NCBI GenBank assembly: GCA_964555295.1 | Contig: CAZKRL010000007.1 | Coordinates: 39,708-103,707, forward strand | Origin: CAZKRL01 sp964555295 | GTDB taxonomy: Bacteria > Bacteroidota > Bacteroidia > Flavobacteriales_D > Sanyastnellaceae | Length of the DNA stretch: 64,000 bases | Direction of reading: 5' to 3' | In this document: in pieces, positions 55,731 through 64,000 of the stretch | Numbering within the stretch: position 1 is the first letter of the stretch | Layout: every line of letters starts with the position of its first letter | Translations under genes and position numbers: made by a program | The notes under the pieces: model-generated | Seen by the model: the letters and a program-made list of their open reading frames with translations, nothing else | What the model was told of the DNA's origin: nothing | Databases searched by the model: none

Positions 55731-55738
55731 CCAAGATA
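55731..55738 (-). promoter_or_regulatory. Possible -7 element 4 nt before the dtd ATG
   Basis: TATCTTGG on the minus strand, one base off TAnnTTCG/TTTG, with the 4-nt spacing seen at several other genes in this window. Confidence 0.3.
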
Positions 55739-55800
55739 AACATTCTCTATACCATCCATGTTTGATTTGTTCAACCCGAAAGAGTGACTCACCAAAAGTT

Positions 55801-55808
55801 TAATTTCG
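55801..55808 (+). promoter_or_regulatory. -7 element 4 nt before the recG ATG
   Basis: TAATTTCG, then CATC, then ATG at 55813; predicts a leaderless recG mRNA. Confidence 0.5.
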
Positions 55809-55812
55809 CATC

Positions 55813-57906
55813 ATGCTTGAGCGTGAACTGATGTATCTCAAAGGTGTGGGTCCTGTCAGAGCAAAATCATTGCAAGATGAATTGCAACTCAAGACCTGGG
55901 ATGATTTACTGTCCTACTTCCCCTTTCGCTATATCGATCGATCGAAGATTACCACAATCCGGGATATTCGTGATGACAACACAGCTGTGCAATTGTTGGG
56001 CGAAATCATATCAATGAAAGAGGTCGGCACACTGCGTGCGAAAAGACTCACCGCTATATTTCGGGATAGCACCGGGGATATTGAGCTAATTTGGTTTAAG
56101 GGAATCAAGTGGTTGACGACTGGGCTCAAACGCGGAACACCCTATATTCTTTTCGGTAAACCAACAGAATTCAAAGGAAGATTCAACTTCACACATCCCG
56201 AACTCGAACTTGCTGAAGAGGCGCGCATCACACATGGCAACGGACTCAAGCCCGTTTACAACACAACACAAAAACTCACTCAAAAAGGCATATCAAGCAA
56301 TGTCATAGCAAAAATGACCCGCTCGCTGGCCGAGGAGACCATAGGGAAAATTGATGAATCCCTTCCTGATTATATCATCGAAAGATTCAAACTCATATCG
56401 AGAGGAAATGCTCTTTATGAAATACATGCACCCACTGATCAAGACCAACTTGAGCAAGCTAAACGCAGGCTAAAATTTGAAGAACTATTCCTTTTACAAT
56501 TGCAATTAGTAATTCAGAAACGACTTAATTCTGTTGACACACCCGGTGTGGTTTTCCAGAAAGTCGGAGTATTCTTCAACGAGTTTTACGACAAGCATTT
56601 GCCATTTCCACTCACGGGGGCGCAGAAGCGAGTGCTAAAAGAAGTTCGCGCCGACGTAGCGCGGGGCCATCATATGAACCGCCTTGTTCAAGGTGATGTA
56701 GGAAGTGGAAAAACTATTGTCGCAATGATGAGCGCATTGCTTGCCATAGATAATGGTTATCAATGTTGTCTTATGGCACCCACTGAAATCCTTGCCATAC
56801 AGCATATGCAAACGTTCTCTCAGCTACTCGCACCCTTGGGAATTGTTCCTGCCCTGCTCACCGGATCTACAAGTAAAGCTGCGAGAAGAAATATTCTCAC
56901 CGATCTGAAATCGGGTGTTTTGAAAGTAATCATCGGAACCCATGCACTCATTGAACCTTCGGTTGAGTTTGCTCACCTCGGTTTGTGCATCATTGATGAA
57001 CAACATCGTTTTGGTGTGGCACAGCGCGCGAGTCTGTGGAAGAAAGCTCCGTTACCGCCGCACGTGCTCATTATGACCGCCACGCCAATTCCACGTACGC
57101 TCGCGATGACTCTCTATGGCGATCTCGACATCAGCATCATCGATGAATTACCTCCGGGAAGAAAACCTATCAAGACCTTATGGAAGACCGATCAACAACG
57201 ATTGGGTGTTTTTCAATTTATGGAGGATGAGATTGCGAAAGGCCGTCAGATCTATGTGGTTTATCCGCTCATTGACGAAAGCGAAGCCTTGGATTACAAG
57301 GATTTACAAGATGGTTACGAAAGCATCAGCCGAAGATTTCCTGTTCCTAAATATCATGTCAGCATTGTGCATGGACAAATGAAAGCCGAGGCACGCGATT
57401 TGGAGATGAAGCGGTTTTCAGAGGGGCGAACCCATATCATGGTAGCAACAACAGTTATTGAAGTGGGCGTTAATGTGCCCAACGCGTCGGTGATGATAAT
57501 TGAGAGTGCAGAGAGATTCGGACTTTCACAGTTGCATCAGCTGCGGGGTCGCGTGGGACGTGGTGCAGATCAAAGTTACTGTATACTCATGTCGGGTGAT
57601 AAATTATCTGCCGACAGCAAAAAACGCCTTGAGACCATGGTACGAACAAACGATGGATTTGAAATTTCTGAAGTTGATCTGCAACTGAGAGGTCCGGGTG
57701 ATATAGCAGGAACTCAGCAAAGCGGGACACTCGATTTGAAAATTGCGGATCTCGCAAAAGACCAGCACATTCTCACCGCAGCGCGCGAACTCGCACTTGA
57801 AATCATTGATGAAGACAGCGCGTTGCAGATGCATAAGAATCAGCTGCTGAGAAAAGCACTTCAGAGAATCGCTGAAGCAAAAACAGATTGGAGCAAGATT
57901 TCATAG
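55813..57906 (+). CDS. recG: ATP-dependent DNA helicase RecG
   Basis: 697 residues. N-terminal wedge/OB domain (LKGVGPVRAKSL, SYFPFRYIDRSK), then superfamily-2 helicase motifs: GDVGSGKT (Walker A), DEQHRFGV (motif II), MTATPIPRTLAM (III), and the C-terminal TTVIEVGVNVPNASVM and QLRGRVGRG (V and VI). The C-terminal ~100 residues include the RecG TRG-type region (FEISEVDLQLRGPGD). It remodels stalled forks and Holliday junctions. The next gene, an SDR protein, starts 21 bp later and may be co-transcribed. Confidence 0.97.
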   Translation: MLERELMYLKGVGPVRAKSLQDELQLKTWDDLLSYFPFRYIDRSKITTIRDIRDDNTAVQLLGEIISMKEVGTLRAKRLTAIFRDSTGDIELIWFKGIKWLTTGLKRGTPYILFGKPTEFKGRFNFTHPELELAEEARITHGNGLKPVYNTTQKLTQKGISSNVIAKMTRSLAEETIGKIDESLPDYIIERFKLISRGNALYEIHAPTDQDQLEQAKRRLKFEELFLLQLQLVIQKRLNSVDTPGVVFQKVGVFFNEFYDKHLPFPLTGAQKRVLKEVRADVARGHHMNRLVQGDVGSGKTIVAMMSALLAIDNGYQCCLMAPTEILAIQHMQTFSQLLAPLGIVPALLTGSTSKAARRNILTDLKSGVLKVIIGTHALIEPSVEFAHLGLCIIDEQHRFGVAQRASLWKKAPLPPHVLIMTATPIPRTLAMTLYGDLDISIIDELPPGRKPIKTLWKTDQQRLGVFQFMEDEIAKGRQIYVVYPLIDESEALDYKDLQDGYESISRRFPVPKYHVSIVHGQMKAEARDLEMKRFSEGRTHIMVATTVIEVGVNVPNASVMIIESAERFGLSQLHQLRGRVGRGADQSYCILMSGDKLSADSKKRLETMVRTNDGFEISEVDLQLRGPGDIAGTQQSGTLDLKIADLAKDQHILTAARELALEIIDEDSALQMHKNQLLRKALQRIAEAKTDWSKIS

Positions 57907-57927
57907 AGCTCTTCGCATATTTGAAGA

Positions 57928-58710
57928 ATGAATTTAGATCTGAACGGAAAAACGGCTGTAGTTTGTGGCTCGACGCAAGGCATTGGCTGGGCATGTGCCA
58001 GAGAATTGGCGAATATGGGCGCGCGAGTCATCCTTTTTGCGAGGGATGAAACAAAACTGAAAGAGTGCCTCAAGCTGTTACCTCATCAAGAAAACCAACA
58101 CTCATACCTGTTGGCCGACTTTGCGCATCCTAACGCAGTGGAAAATACTATCCGCGAATTTGCCAAGAACAACAGGGCTCAAATTCTCATCAACAATACG
58201 GGCGGACCCAATCCTGGTCTTGTCATTGATTCGGATATTGATGCATTTCGGCAGGCGTTCAATTCACACCTTATTTGTAATCATCTCATTGCTTCTGCAC
58301 TCGTTCAAGGCATGAAAGACTCGGGATACGGCCGCATCATAAACATTATCAGCACCTCAGTAAAACAACCATTACCCAACCTTGGTGTAAGTAACACCAT
58401 TCGTGGGGCGGTTGCAAGCTGGTCGAAAACACTGGCAGGCGAATTGGGAAGATTCAATATCACCGTCAACAATGTATTGCCAGGCGCTACATCAACTGGT
58501 CGACTTGAACAAATCATGAAGAACAAAGCAGCCAAGGTTCAAAAAGATGTTATAGACATACAGCATGAAATGAGTGAGGAGGTTCCGATGAAGCGACTTG
58601 CTGCACCAGAAGAAATCGCAAATGCCGTGGCCTTCCTGGCATCGCCCGCCGCATCCTACGTCAATGGCATCAATTTGCCAGTTGATGGTGGAAGAACCAT
58701 GTGTCTTTAA
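57928..58710 (+). CDS. Atypical short-chain dehydrogenase/reductase family protein
   Basis: 260 residues with the SDR Rossmann fold: cofactor loop CGSTQGIGWA (residues 13-22), NNTGGPNPG (89-97, the NNAG motif), IINIISTS for strand 5, and the C-terminal NLPVDGG. The catalytic Y-x-x-x-K is missing: the aligned positions are S155 and R159 (GVSNTIRGAV). A recognisable SDR subgroup has this replacement, so it may be a binding protein or use another mechanism rather than be a decayed enzyme. It follows recG and overlaps the 3' end of trmN6 on the opposite strand by 4 bp. Confidence 0.85.
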   Translation: MNLDLNGKTAVVCGSTQGIGWACARELANMGARVILFARDETKLKECLKLLPHQENQHSYLLADFAHPNAVENTIREFAKNNRAQILINNTGGPNPGLVIDSDIDAFRQAFNSHLICNHLIASALVQGMKDSGYGRIINIISTSVKQPLPNLGVSNTIRGAVASWSKTLAGELGRFNITVNNVLPGATSTGRLEQIMKNKAAKVQKDVIDIQHEMSEEVPMKRLAAPEEIANAVAFLASPAASYVNGINLPVDGGRTMCL

Positions 58711-59417
58711 AAATGCAAATAAAAATCTTTTAATAGAGAAATGAATTGCGGAGAATAGTCCTGATTCGCATTTCTAACATGAATTGATTCATCTCTTCTA
58801 AATAAACTTATTCCCAACTCAACCATGACGCGGTGCACGGGCTTTATATCGTCTGGGCTTACAAGACACACACGCCCAATAGTTAAACCCAGAGCCCTTG
58901 CGTGCTTCTCCCAAAGAATGAACTCGGATGCAGGAACAATAACTGTTATACGTCCGATTTTGCTTAGGTGTGAATAGGCCTTGATAAGAAATTCATTCGC
59001 AGGAAGCAAATCTGAATGTCGGGAAACTCTTCTGCTTTGCTTAGACGGCTTCACACCATTACTGAAAAAGGGCGGGTTCGAAATGATCAAATCAAATTTT
59101 CTTTCTGTTGACCATTCAAGAAAATTACCACAACTAACCTTAAGTCTATTGCCCCATGGTGATGCTTCAAAATTCGATTCAGCATCGCAGCAACTCTGCG
59201 CATCAATATCAAGCGCAACAATCTGAGCCGAAGGATTTCGCTGCGCGAGCATCAATGAAATTACACCTGATCCGCAACCCACATCAAGGATATTTTCACC
59301 TGATGGATTTGCCCATGCCGCGAGTAAGCAGCCATCGGTATTAACACGCATGGCGCAATTCTCCTGATTTACGAGAAACTGTTTGAAACGAAATGCCTTG
59401 GATAGATTTTCGCTCAT
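58707..59417 (-). CDS. tRNA1(Val) (adenine(37)-N6)-methyltransferase family protein
   Basis: 236 residues. The SAM-binding fold has ILDVGCGSGVISLMLA, and the N6-adenine motif IISNPPFFSNG (N-P-P-F) is followed by RRVSRHSDLL, typical of TrmN6/YfiC. The N-terminal FRFKQFLVNQENCAMRVNTDGCLLAAW also fits. It would methylate A37 of tRNA1-Val or a related tRNA. It is the last gene of a tightly overlapping minus-strand operon; its ATG overlaps the end of the upstream methyltransferase gene by 4 bp. Confidence 0.92.
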   Translation of the reverse strand: MSENLSKAFRFKQFLVNQENCAMRVNTDGCLLAAWANPSGENILDVGCGSGVISLMLAQRNPSAQIVALDIDAQSCCDAESNFEASPWGNRLKVSCGNFLEWSTERKFDLIISNPPFFSNGVKPSKQSRRVSRHSDLLPANEFLIKAYSHLSKIGRITVIVPASEFILWEKHARALGLTIGRVCLVSPDDIKPVHRVMVELGISLFRRDESIHVRNANQDYSPQFISLLKDFYLHF

Positions 59418-60271
59418 TGTATACGATCTGACAACTCCACTTTTCTCGCTAGTATAAACATATCGCGATGAGCATATTTGCGGTGATTCAATAGTGCGCT
59501 CAGGTTGCTCCTTTTTCCGGGCACAACATATTTGATGATTTCCTTAATGCATTGTAGCCATGAAAAATGTACGGCAGGGTATCTACAAACTTTCTCAACA
59601 ACGAATCCTTCTCGCTCGAGAATGTTTTTTATAATGGGCTCAGACGCAAAACTCAGATGGTCTGGGAGGAAGTAAGGTCGTGGCATCTCAGCCGCGGTTA
59701 AACCATAAATGTCACCCGTCTGAATCAATAACCTACCATCCGGATTCAACATTTGATAATAACGTCGAAAATCTTCACACGGATTACTCAAATGACTGTA
59801 TACATTCAGCAGTGATAATAGGTCCACCTTTCTTTCGCCTAAAAAATCCATAGAAGAATGAACGCTGAGTCCATTACTCTGCGCAAAATTTCGCTTCCAT
59901 TCGTTTGGCTCAAAACCCTCCACAACTGATCCTGAAGGCAGAAACCCTTTCAACGTAATGAGGAATTCACCATAACCACAACCTATATCAAGAACAGTTT
60001 TTACTTCAGTTCTTTGCTCTGGTGAAATAATTTCATTGAGCACTTGCAGATATTGAACTCTTTTATTGTTGTCCCACTTTGCATTGACATTCAACCGTTT
60101 TTCACCTGCATGAAATCCTGTTCTTATAGACTCTGATCTTTCCGTTATATTGGGCTGTGGCCACACGTATAATAGTCCACACTGTTTGCATCTCACCAAA
60201 GAGTAGCCATTTTCTGCATCAAAGAATTCGGAAGTACTTTGCTCACAGTGATAACACATCGAAGGGGTCAT
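59414..60271 (-). CDS. Class I SAM-dependent methyltransferase with N-terminal zinc ribbon
   Basis: 285 residues from the ATG at 60271; a TTG at 60298, overlapping the hflX stop, is an alternative start. Two C-x2-C pairs at the N-terminus (CYHC and CKQC) form a zinc ribbon, then a Methyltransf_23-type domain follows: TVLDIGCGYGEFLITLKGF (SAM motif I), LLSLLNVYSHLSNPCEDFRR and LIQTGDIYG. Similar proteins act on sugars or small molecules in surface glycan synthesis; here it lies between hflX and trmN6, so the substrate is open. Confidence 0.85.
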   Translation of the reverse strand: MTPSMCYHCEQSTSEFFDAENGYSLVRCKQCGLLYVWPQPNITERSESIRTGFHAGEKRLNVNAKWDNNKRVQYLQVLNEIISPEQRTEVKTVLDIGCGYGEFLITLKGFLPSGSVVEGFEPNEWKRNFAQSNGLSVHSSMDFLGERKVDLLSLLNVYSHLSNPCEDFRRYYQMLNPDGRLLIQTGDIYGLTAAEMPRPYFLPDHLSFASEPIIKNILEREGFVVEKVCRYPAVHFSWLQCIKEIIKYVVPGKRSNLSALLNHRKYAHRDMFILARKVELSDRIQ

Positions 60272-60294
60272 AAGTGAAAAACGCTTACTCAAAC

Positions 60295-61524
60295 TCAATT
60301 GTAGGAGTCAAATAGAAAATGATTATGTGGATACCGCTGAATATGAATTTGCCGGGCTCTTTCATAAATCATCTCCTTAAGTCCATTCAAATTTTCTTTC
60401 TGTTGCGCCGAAATAAAAACCACCTGCTTATCTGATTGGGTCGTATACCAATGCTGTTTCAATTCATCGAGACTCCATTGTTGCGGTTGCAATTCTGTTA
60501 GATCATCGATTGCACGTTCTTCTGACTTGTATGCATCTGTCTTATTGAAGACAAGAATCACCGGCACATTGCCTGCGCCAATGGAGGCCAAGGTTTCGGT
60601 AACTACCCTAAAATGTTCTTCGTGTGAGGGATGAGAGATATCAACGACATGAAGCAATAGATCGGCCTCACGCGTTTCGTCTAATGTGCTTTTAAAAGAT
60701 TCAATCAACTGATGTGGCAGCTTGCGTATAAATCCTACCGTATCTGCAAGTAGAAACGGTAAATTCTGGATAACCACCTTCCTCACGGTAGTGTCGAGGG
60801 TAGCAAATAATTTGTTCTCGGCAAAGACATCACTCTTAGAAAGCACATTCATGAGGGTGCTTTTACCTGCGTTGGTGTATCCCACCAATGCCACACGCAC
60901 AAGAGCGCCGCGATTACCCCGCTGCGTTTGCATTTGGCGGTCTATGTCTTTGAGTTGTTCTTTCAGAAATGCAATCCGGTCGCGCACTATTCGGCGGTCG
61001 GTTTCAATTTCTTGCTCTCCCGGACCTCTCATGCCGATACCGCCACGTTGTTTCTCGAGGTGAGTCCACATGCGTGTGAGACGTGGCAAGAGATACTCAT
61101 ACTGTGCTAGCTCAACCTGTTTCTTGGCGTGTGCAGTGCGCGCGCGAGACGCAAAAATGTCGAGGATCAGTCGGGTTCGATCTACGATACGAATTTCTGG
61201 TTCTTTGAATTCTTGCTCGAGATTTCGCAATTGCGACGGACTTAACTCGTCATCAAATAAGATCAGACTGGGTTTTAATTCCCGCGAGAGTTCCTTCAGC
61301 TCATTGAGTTTACCTGAACCCAGATAGGTACGAATGTCGGGCCGATCAAGTTGTTGGGTAAATCTTCTCAGGCACTTTGCATTCGCTGTAACGGCCAAGA
61401 ACTCCAGCTCATCAAGATATTCATGCATCGCCTTTCTACTTTGCGACTGTGTGCTCAGACCCACGAGAATGCAAGCCTCCTGCTCACGGTGCGTATCAAA
61501 GGTTTTGTTCTTACGCTCTAACAA
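60295..61524 (-). CDS. hflX: Ribosome-associated GTPase HflX
   Basis: 409 residues. The N-terminal HflX domain (YLGSGKLNELKELSRELKPS, DRTRLILDIFASRARTAHAK, GGIGMRGPGEQEIETDRR) and G domain (VGYTNAGKST, DTVGFIRKLPHQLIESFKST, NKTD) are complete. HflX splits stalled or heat-damaged ribosomes. The start is TTG at 61524, one base after the upstream stop codon; no in-frame ATG precedes the conserved region. Part of an operon starting with a membrane protein and a cytochrome c. Confidence 0.96.
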   Translation of the reverse strand: MLERKNKTFDTHREQEACILVGLSTQSQSRKAMHEYLDELEFLAVTANAKCLRRFTQQLDRPDIRTYLGSGKLNELKELSRELKPSLILFDDELSPSQLRNLEQEFKEPEIRIVDRTRLILDIFASRARTAHAKKQVELAQYEYLLPRLTRMWTHLEKQRGGIGMRGPGEQEIETDRRIVRDRIAFLKEQLKDIDRQMQTQRGNRGALVRVALVGYTNAGKSTLMNVLSKSDVFAENKLFATLDTTVRKVVIQNLPFLLADTVGFIRKLPHQLIESFKSTLDETREADLLLHVVDISHPSHEEHFRVVTETLASIGAGNVPVILVFNKTDAYKSEERAIDDLTELQPQQWSLDELKQHWYTTQSDKQVVFISAQQKENLNGLKEMIYERARQIHIQRYPHNHFLFDSYN

Positions 61525-61525
61525 A

Positions 61526-61840
61526 TCATGGATTTCTTAAAGTGAGCACATAAGTGGCGAGTAACTGAATCTCCACTTCAGTGAGAGTGCCGCGGTGAGG
61601 CGGCATATTGCCCTTACCCTCTGAAATAATCTTTACAATTTCTTCTGAAGGTAAAATACTTTCACCGAGATTCTTTGCACCTGCATATTGTTGTTTGCCA
61701 TCATGTCCGTGACACAAGGCACACTTAGCAACGAATATAGTTTTCGCGTCGGAGGGCCCTTGACCAGCATTTGAAGAGCCTGACTGATTCCCACCACAAC
61801 CGAAGAGTATCAGCCAAAAACCAATGGTAATCCACTTCAT
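61526..61840 (-). CDS. Mono-heme cytochrome c lipoprotein
   Basis: 104 residues from the ATG at 61840. Lipoprotein signal (FWLILFGC), a CALCH heme-binding site (C-x2-C-H) and a likely axial Met in NMPPHRGTLTEVE; the size and layout are those of a class-I cytochrome c (Cytochrome_CBB3 type). It would carry electrons in the periplasm while tethered to a membrane. Its ATG overlaps the TGA of the upstream membrane protein gene by one base (TGATG). Confidence 0.92.
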   Translation of the reverse strand: MKWITIGFWLILFGCGGNQSGSSNAGQGPSDAKTIFVAKCALCHGHDGKQQYAGAKNLGESILPSEEIVKIISEGKGNMPPHRGTLTEVEIQLLATYVLTLRNP

Positions 61841-62289
61841 CAGAACCAACCTCTGGTTGCGCCAACTTCTCTGAACGGCCAGGGAATTGAGAGCATGATA
61901 AGAATGAACGCAATCAAATAAAATCTGAAAATGATTTTGTGTTTTGCAGAAATTTCCTCTTTGCGTTTGGCTTTGGAGTATCCGATTGTGATGAGTGCAA
62001 TTGCCGCCAGCATCATGGTAAGGTGCTCAACGGCATAGAAGCGATGCACCTTATCTGACATAGCGGTGCCCGCAGCGAAGGCACCTTGCACGAGCGGACT
62101 AATAAAATACAATACAAAACCAATGACCAGTTGAAGATGCATTGAAATCAAGGTGAACAAATGAAACTTAGGATTGCCACCTTTGAGTGGACGATAAATT
62201 CTACCGTAGCTATCGACGATGGTAATCACCAATAGGATCAGACCGATCCATCGAAGCAGAGAGTGTGTATGGAGTATACCTGTGTACAT
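61840..62289 (-). CDS. Small integral membrane protein
   Basis: 149 residues from the ATG at 62289 (MYTGILHTHSLLRWIGLIL); the frame is open to 62397 but that would run into the divergent gene. Four hydrophobic segments and a His-rich first helix (HTHSLLRW) and HRFYAVEHLTMM give the look of a cytochrome-b-like or CopD-like protein that could bind heme. Common in Bacteroidota without a known function. Co-transcribed with the cytochrome c gene, which supports a role in electron transfer. Confidence 0.8.
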   Translation of the reverse strand: MYTGILHTHSLLRWIGLILLVITIVDSYGRIYRPLKGGNPKFHLFTLISMHLQLVIGFVLYFISPLVQGAFAAGTAMSDKVHRFYAVEHLTMMLAAIALITIGYSKAKRKEEISAKHKIIFRFYLIAFILIMLSIPWPFREVGATRGWF

Positions 62290-62300
62290 AATTTTTTGTT

Positions 62301-62308
62301 CAAATCTA
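62301..62308 (-). promoter_or_regulatory. -7 element of the membrane protein / cytochrome c / hflX operon
   Basis: TAGATTTG on the minus strand, perfect TAnnTTTG, 11 bp before the ATG at 62289. Confidence 0.55.
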
Positions 62309-62321
62309 ATAAGGTTATCAT

Positions 62322-62329
62322 TAGGTTTG
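62322..62329 (+). promoter_or_regulatory. -7 element of the DUF4286 gene
   Basis: TAGGTTTG on the plus strand, perfect TAnnTTTG, 18 bp before the ATG at 62348; back to back with the minus-strand element. Confidence 0.5.
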
Positions 62330-62347
62330 ACCTTTCTATAAGTATTG

Positions 62348-62695
62348 ATGAACCATCGAATTCTATACAATGTAACGTGCAGTGTTGACATAGACATTCA
62401 TCAAGAATGGCTTGAATGGATGTTAAAAAGACACATTCCCGACGTAATGAAAACTGGCATGTTCTCCGAATTCAGGATTTGTCGAGTCACGGGTTACGAG
62501 GAGAATGGCATATCATTCGCCATTCAGTACACTGCAAGCACTCTAGATGACTACAACAATTATATGAAAAGCTTCGCGCCATCACTTCAAGGAGAACATA
62601 CGGCCCGCTACGGAGATAAGGTCTCTGCCTTCCGAACCGTATTGGAAATTCTACATGAAGGAAGTATCAGTTTCCCGGGAGTGAGTGCTAATTAA
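62348..62695 (+). CDS. DUF4286 family protein
   Basis: 115 residues from the ATG at 62348. It matches the small Bacteroidota DUF4286 family: [21 protein letters not shown] at the N-terminus and [20 protein letters not shown] in the middle, a ferredoxin-like alpha/beta pattern. Cytoplasmic, function unknown. It is the only plus-strand gene here and its end overlaps the acetyltransferase gene on the other strand by 8 bp. Confidence 0.88.
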   Translation: MNHRILYNVTCSVDIDIHQEWLEWMLKRHIPDVMKTGMFSEFRICRVTGYEENGISFAIQYTASTLDDYNNYMKSFAPSLQGEHTARYGDKVSAFRTVLEILHEGSISFPGVSAN

Positions 62696-63374
62696 TTTTC
62701 TGCTGAAAGTGTTCACTGAATTTTTTTGTATCGGTAAAAAGATGGCCGTGTGATTCAAGATCATCATCAGTCCAATTCCACCATTGAAGAGACTCTATCA
62801 ATTCATATAAGTCATCATCATGTCGTTTTCTAATCAATCTTGCAGGTACTCCACCAACAACAGAATTTGCAGGAACATCATGAGTTACAACCGCGCCAGC
62901 TGCAATAACAGACCCGTTACCGATTGTGATTCCGGTGCGTAGAATTGCCCGAGCGCCTATCCAAACATCATTACCAACAATTGTTCTTGGAAACTCATCA
63001 AACTTTTGCTCATCGGTATAACCCTTACCAGTTTGATTAAGCAAAGAATAAAATGAGGGATGAGATGATACGACACCATCGATGGGATGCTCTCCCGGGC
63101 CAATTATCACCTCAGGACCTATGGAACAAAATCTACCAATATTGGCATGATACACTTGCGAACCTCTTCCTATATAACTTTGTCGACCGATAGTTACATC
63201 TCTTAAACGAGCGAATTTTCTGACAACATTAAAATTCTCAAACTTTACCCCGCTCAACTCGGCCATATATTCTAAATGAATATTCTTGCCTGCATATTTA
63301 GCATAATAGAATATCGTGGTAAACCACCAGCGAAGCCACAATGAAATAGGATTTTTAAAAAGAAGCTCCATCAT
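62688..63374 (-). CDS. Xenobiotic-type O-acetyltransferase (left-handed beta-helix)
   Basis: 228 residues from the ATG at 63374; a second ATG follows at once and a GTG precedes it. Hexapeptide repeats ([29 protein letters not shown]) lead to the catalytic-type loop [18 protein letters not shown] with the conserved His, then [23 protein letters not shown] and the [16 protein letters not shown] terminus. These enzymes acetylate sugars or antibiotics using acetyl-CoA; in this setting a surface-sugar acetyltransferase is more likely. It lies 78 bp after trpS on the same strand. Confidence 0.9.
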   Translation of the reverse strand: MMELLFKNPISLWLRWWFTTIFYYAKYAGKNIHLEYMAELSGVKFENFNVVRKFARLRDVTIGRQSYIGRGSQVYHANIGRFCSIGPEVIIGPGEHPIDGVVSSHPSFYSLLNQTGKGYTDEQKFDEFPRTIVGNDVWIGARAILRTGITIGNGSVIAAGAVVTHDVPANSVVGGVPARLIRKRHDDDLYELIESLQWWNWTDDDLESHGHLFTDTKKFSEHFQQKIN

Positions 63375-63452
63375 CACAAGTTCGATTTTCTAGGGTTAAT
63401 CTGCCGAATGATATAATGTGATTGCCACGAGTCATCTAGGAATAAAATAGAG

Positions 63453-64000
63453 TTAATAACCCAATGCGCTTCTCACCTTACGCAGCGTTGCTTCAGCCAC
63501 TACTCTTGCTCTTTCAGCGCCTTCCCGCAAACATGCATCGAGGGCTGTATGATCAGCTTGTAATTGACCAAATACCTTTCTTTCTTCTGCAAACCGATGT
63601 AGGATTGCGCCGAGCAAATCTGACTTTGCATGGCCCCAACCATACCCACCTGCTTCGAGTTTGGAGCGCATGACCGCTGATGCATCCTCCGTAGCAATGA
63701 GTTTGTAGAGCTGAAAAACCACACTATTGTCCGCATCCTTCGGTTCCTCCAATGGCGTCGCATCAGTGATGATTTTCTTATTGAGCACATCCTTCAATTC
63801 TTTTTCGGGCAAAAAAATGTTGATGAAATTGCCATAGCTCTTACTCATTTTTTGACCGTCGGTTCCGGGGACGTACATATTCTCTTTCGACAATCGCGCC
63901 TGCGGAATCACAAAAACTTCGCCCATCTTCCGATTGAAGGTTTCCGCGATATCTCTTGTTATTTCGAGGTGCTGTATTTGATCCTTCCCCACAGGTACTA
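63453..64000 (-). CDS. trpS: Tryptophanyl-tRNA synthetase, C-terminal part (5' end outside window)
   Basis: The frame stays open to the end of the window, so about 180 residues of the C-terminal half are seen. VGKDQIQHLEITRDIAETFN and the KMSKS loop DGQKMSKSYGNF are diagnostic; the C-terminal helices (LLGAILHRFAEERK) bind the anticodon. The enzyme charges tRNA-Trp. Confidence 0.95.
   Translation of the reverse strand, partial: VPVGKDQIQHLEITRDIAETFNRKMGEVFVIPQARLSKENMYVPGTDGQKMSKSYGNFINIFLPEKELKDVLNKKIITDATPLEEPKDADNSVVFQLYKLIATEDASAVMRSKLEAGGYGWGHAKSDLLGAILHRFAEERKVFGQLQADHTALDACLREGAERARVVAEATLRKVRSALGY

Overview
The window comes from a member of the Bacteroidota, most likely a marine flavobacterium-like or cryomorphaceae-like lineage. 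The evidence is four giant secreted proteins with type IX secretion (T9SS) sorting domains, Bacteroidota-specific families (DUF4292, DUF4286, a DksA-like protein between ileS and lspA, fused DAHP synthase/chorismate mutase), promoter elements of the TAnnTTTG type, few Shine-Dalgarno sites, and a proteorhodopsin. No taxon below that level can be fixed from the sequence alone.

Layout. 1-5.0 kb: the 3' part of a giant T9SS type-B protein facing an OmpA-type lipoprotein. 5.1-7.6 kb: an ECF sigma factor, a MerR/B12-binding regulator of the CarH type, and a DedA membrane protein. 7.6-9.9 kb: a radical SAM/SPASM protein and an AAA_14/DUF4143 ATPase. 10.2-13.2 kb: a phototrophy unit made of a proteorhodopsin and, downstream of its terminator, one 663-residue protein that fuses lycopene cyclase (CrtY) to beta-carotene dioxygenase (Blh). 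13.4-19.8 kb: DAHP synthase/chorismate mutase, proline dehydrogenase, an M20 peptidase, a LEA-like lipoprotein, bL34 (too short for ordinary ORF lists), a glycosyltransferase and RNase HII. 19.8-22.5 kb: a surface-carbohydrate-type GT-B protein and a DUF4910 peptidase-like protein. 22.6-25.9 kb: leucyl-tRNA synthetase interrupted in frame by a 476-bp element with palindromic terminal inverted repeats that encodes a DUF559 endonuclease-like domain. 26.0-31.4 kb: a giant T9SS protein. 31.7-40.6 kb: kynureninase and hemL (divergent), trxB, and the ileS / H1-tailed DksA-like / lspA operon. 40.7-43.6 kb: a cysteine-rich repeat T9SS protein. 43.7-48.6 kb: the nucleotidyltransferase / TPR / DUF4292 / EnvC-like operon. 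48.7 kb: a tRNA with anticodon CAU. 48.8-53.6 kb: a giant PKD/lamin-tail T9SS protein. 53.7-64.0 kb: alpha/beta hydrolase, pabA/trpG, dtd, recG, an SDR protein, a tightly overlapping operon (membrane protein, cytochrome c, hflX, methyltransferase, trmN6), DUF4286, an acetyltransferase and the 3' part of trpS.

How parts work together. The proteorhodopsin has the residues of an outward proton pump (D80, T84, E91, K223), and the CrtY-Blh fusion would make its retinal from lycopene in one polypeptide. The CarH-like regulator and ECF sigma factor are the pair that usually sits beside carotenoid genes, so they are plausible light-responsive controllers, although crtE, crtB and crtI are not in this window.

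The most unusual item is the DUF559 element inside leuS. It keeps the essential gene open and looks like a selfish, reading-frame-preserving palindromic insertion. A second pattern of note is a TAnnTTCG promoter element placed exactly 4-5 nt before several start codons (recG, DAHP synthase, kynU, the DUF4910 gene, a glycosyltransferase), which predicts leaderless mRNAs.
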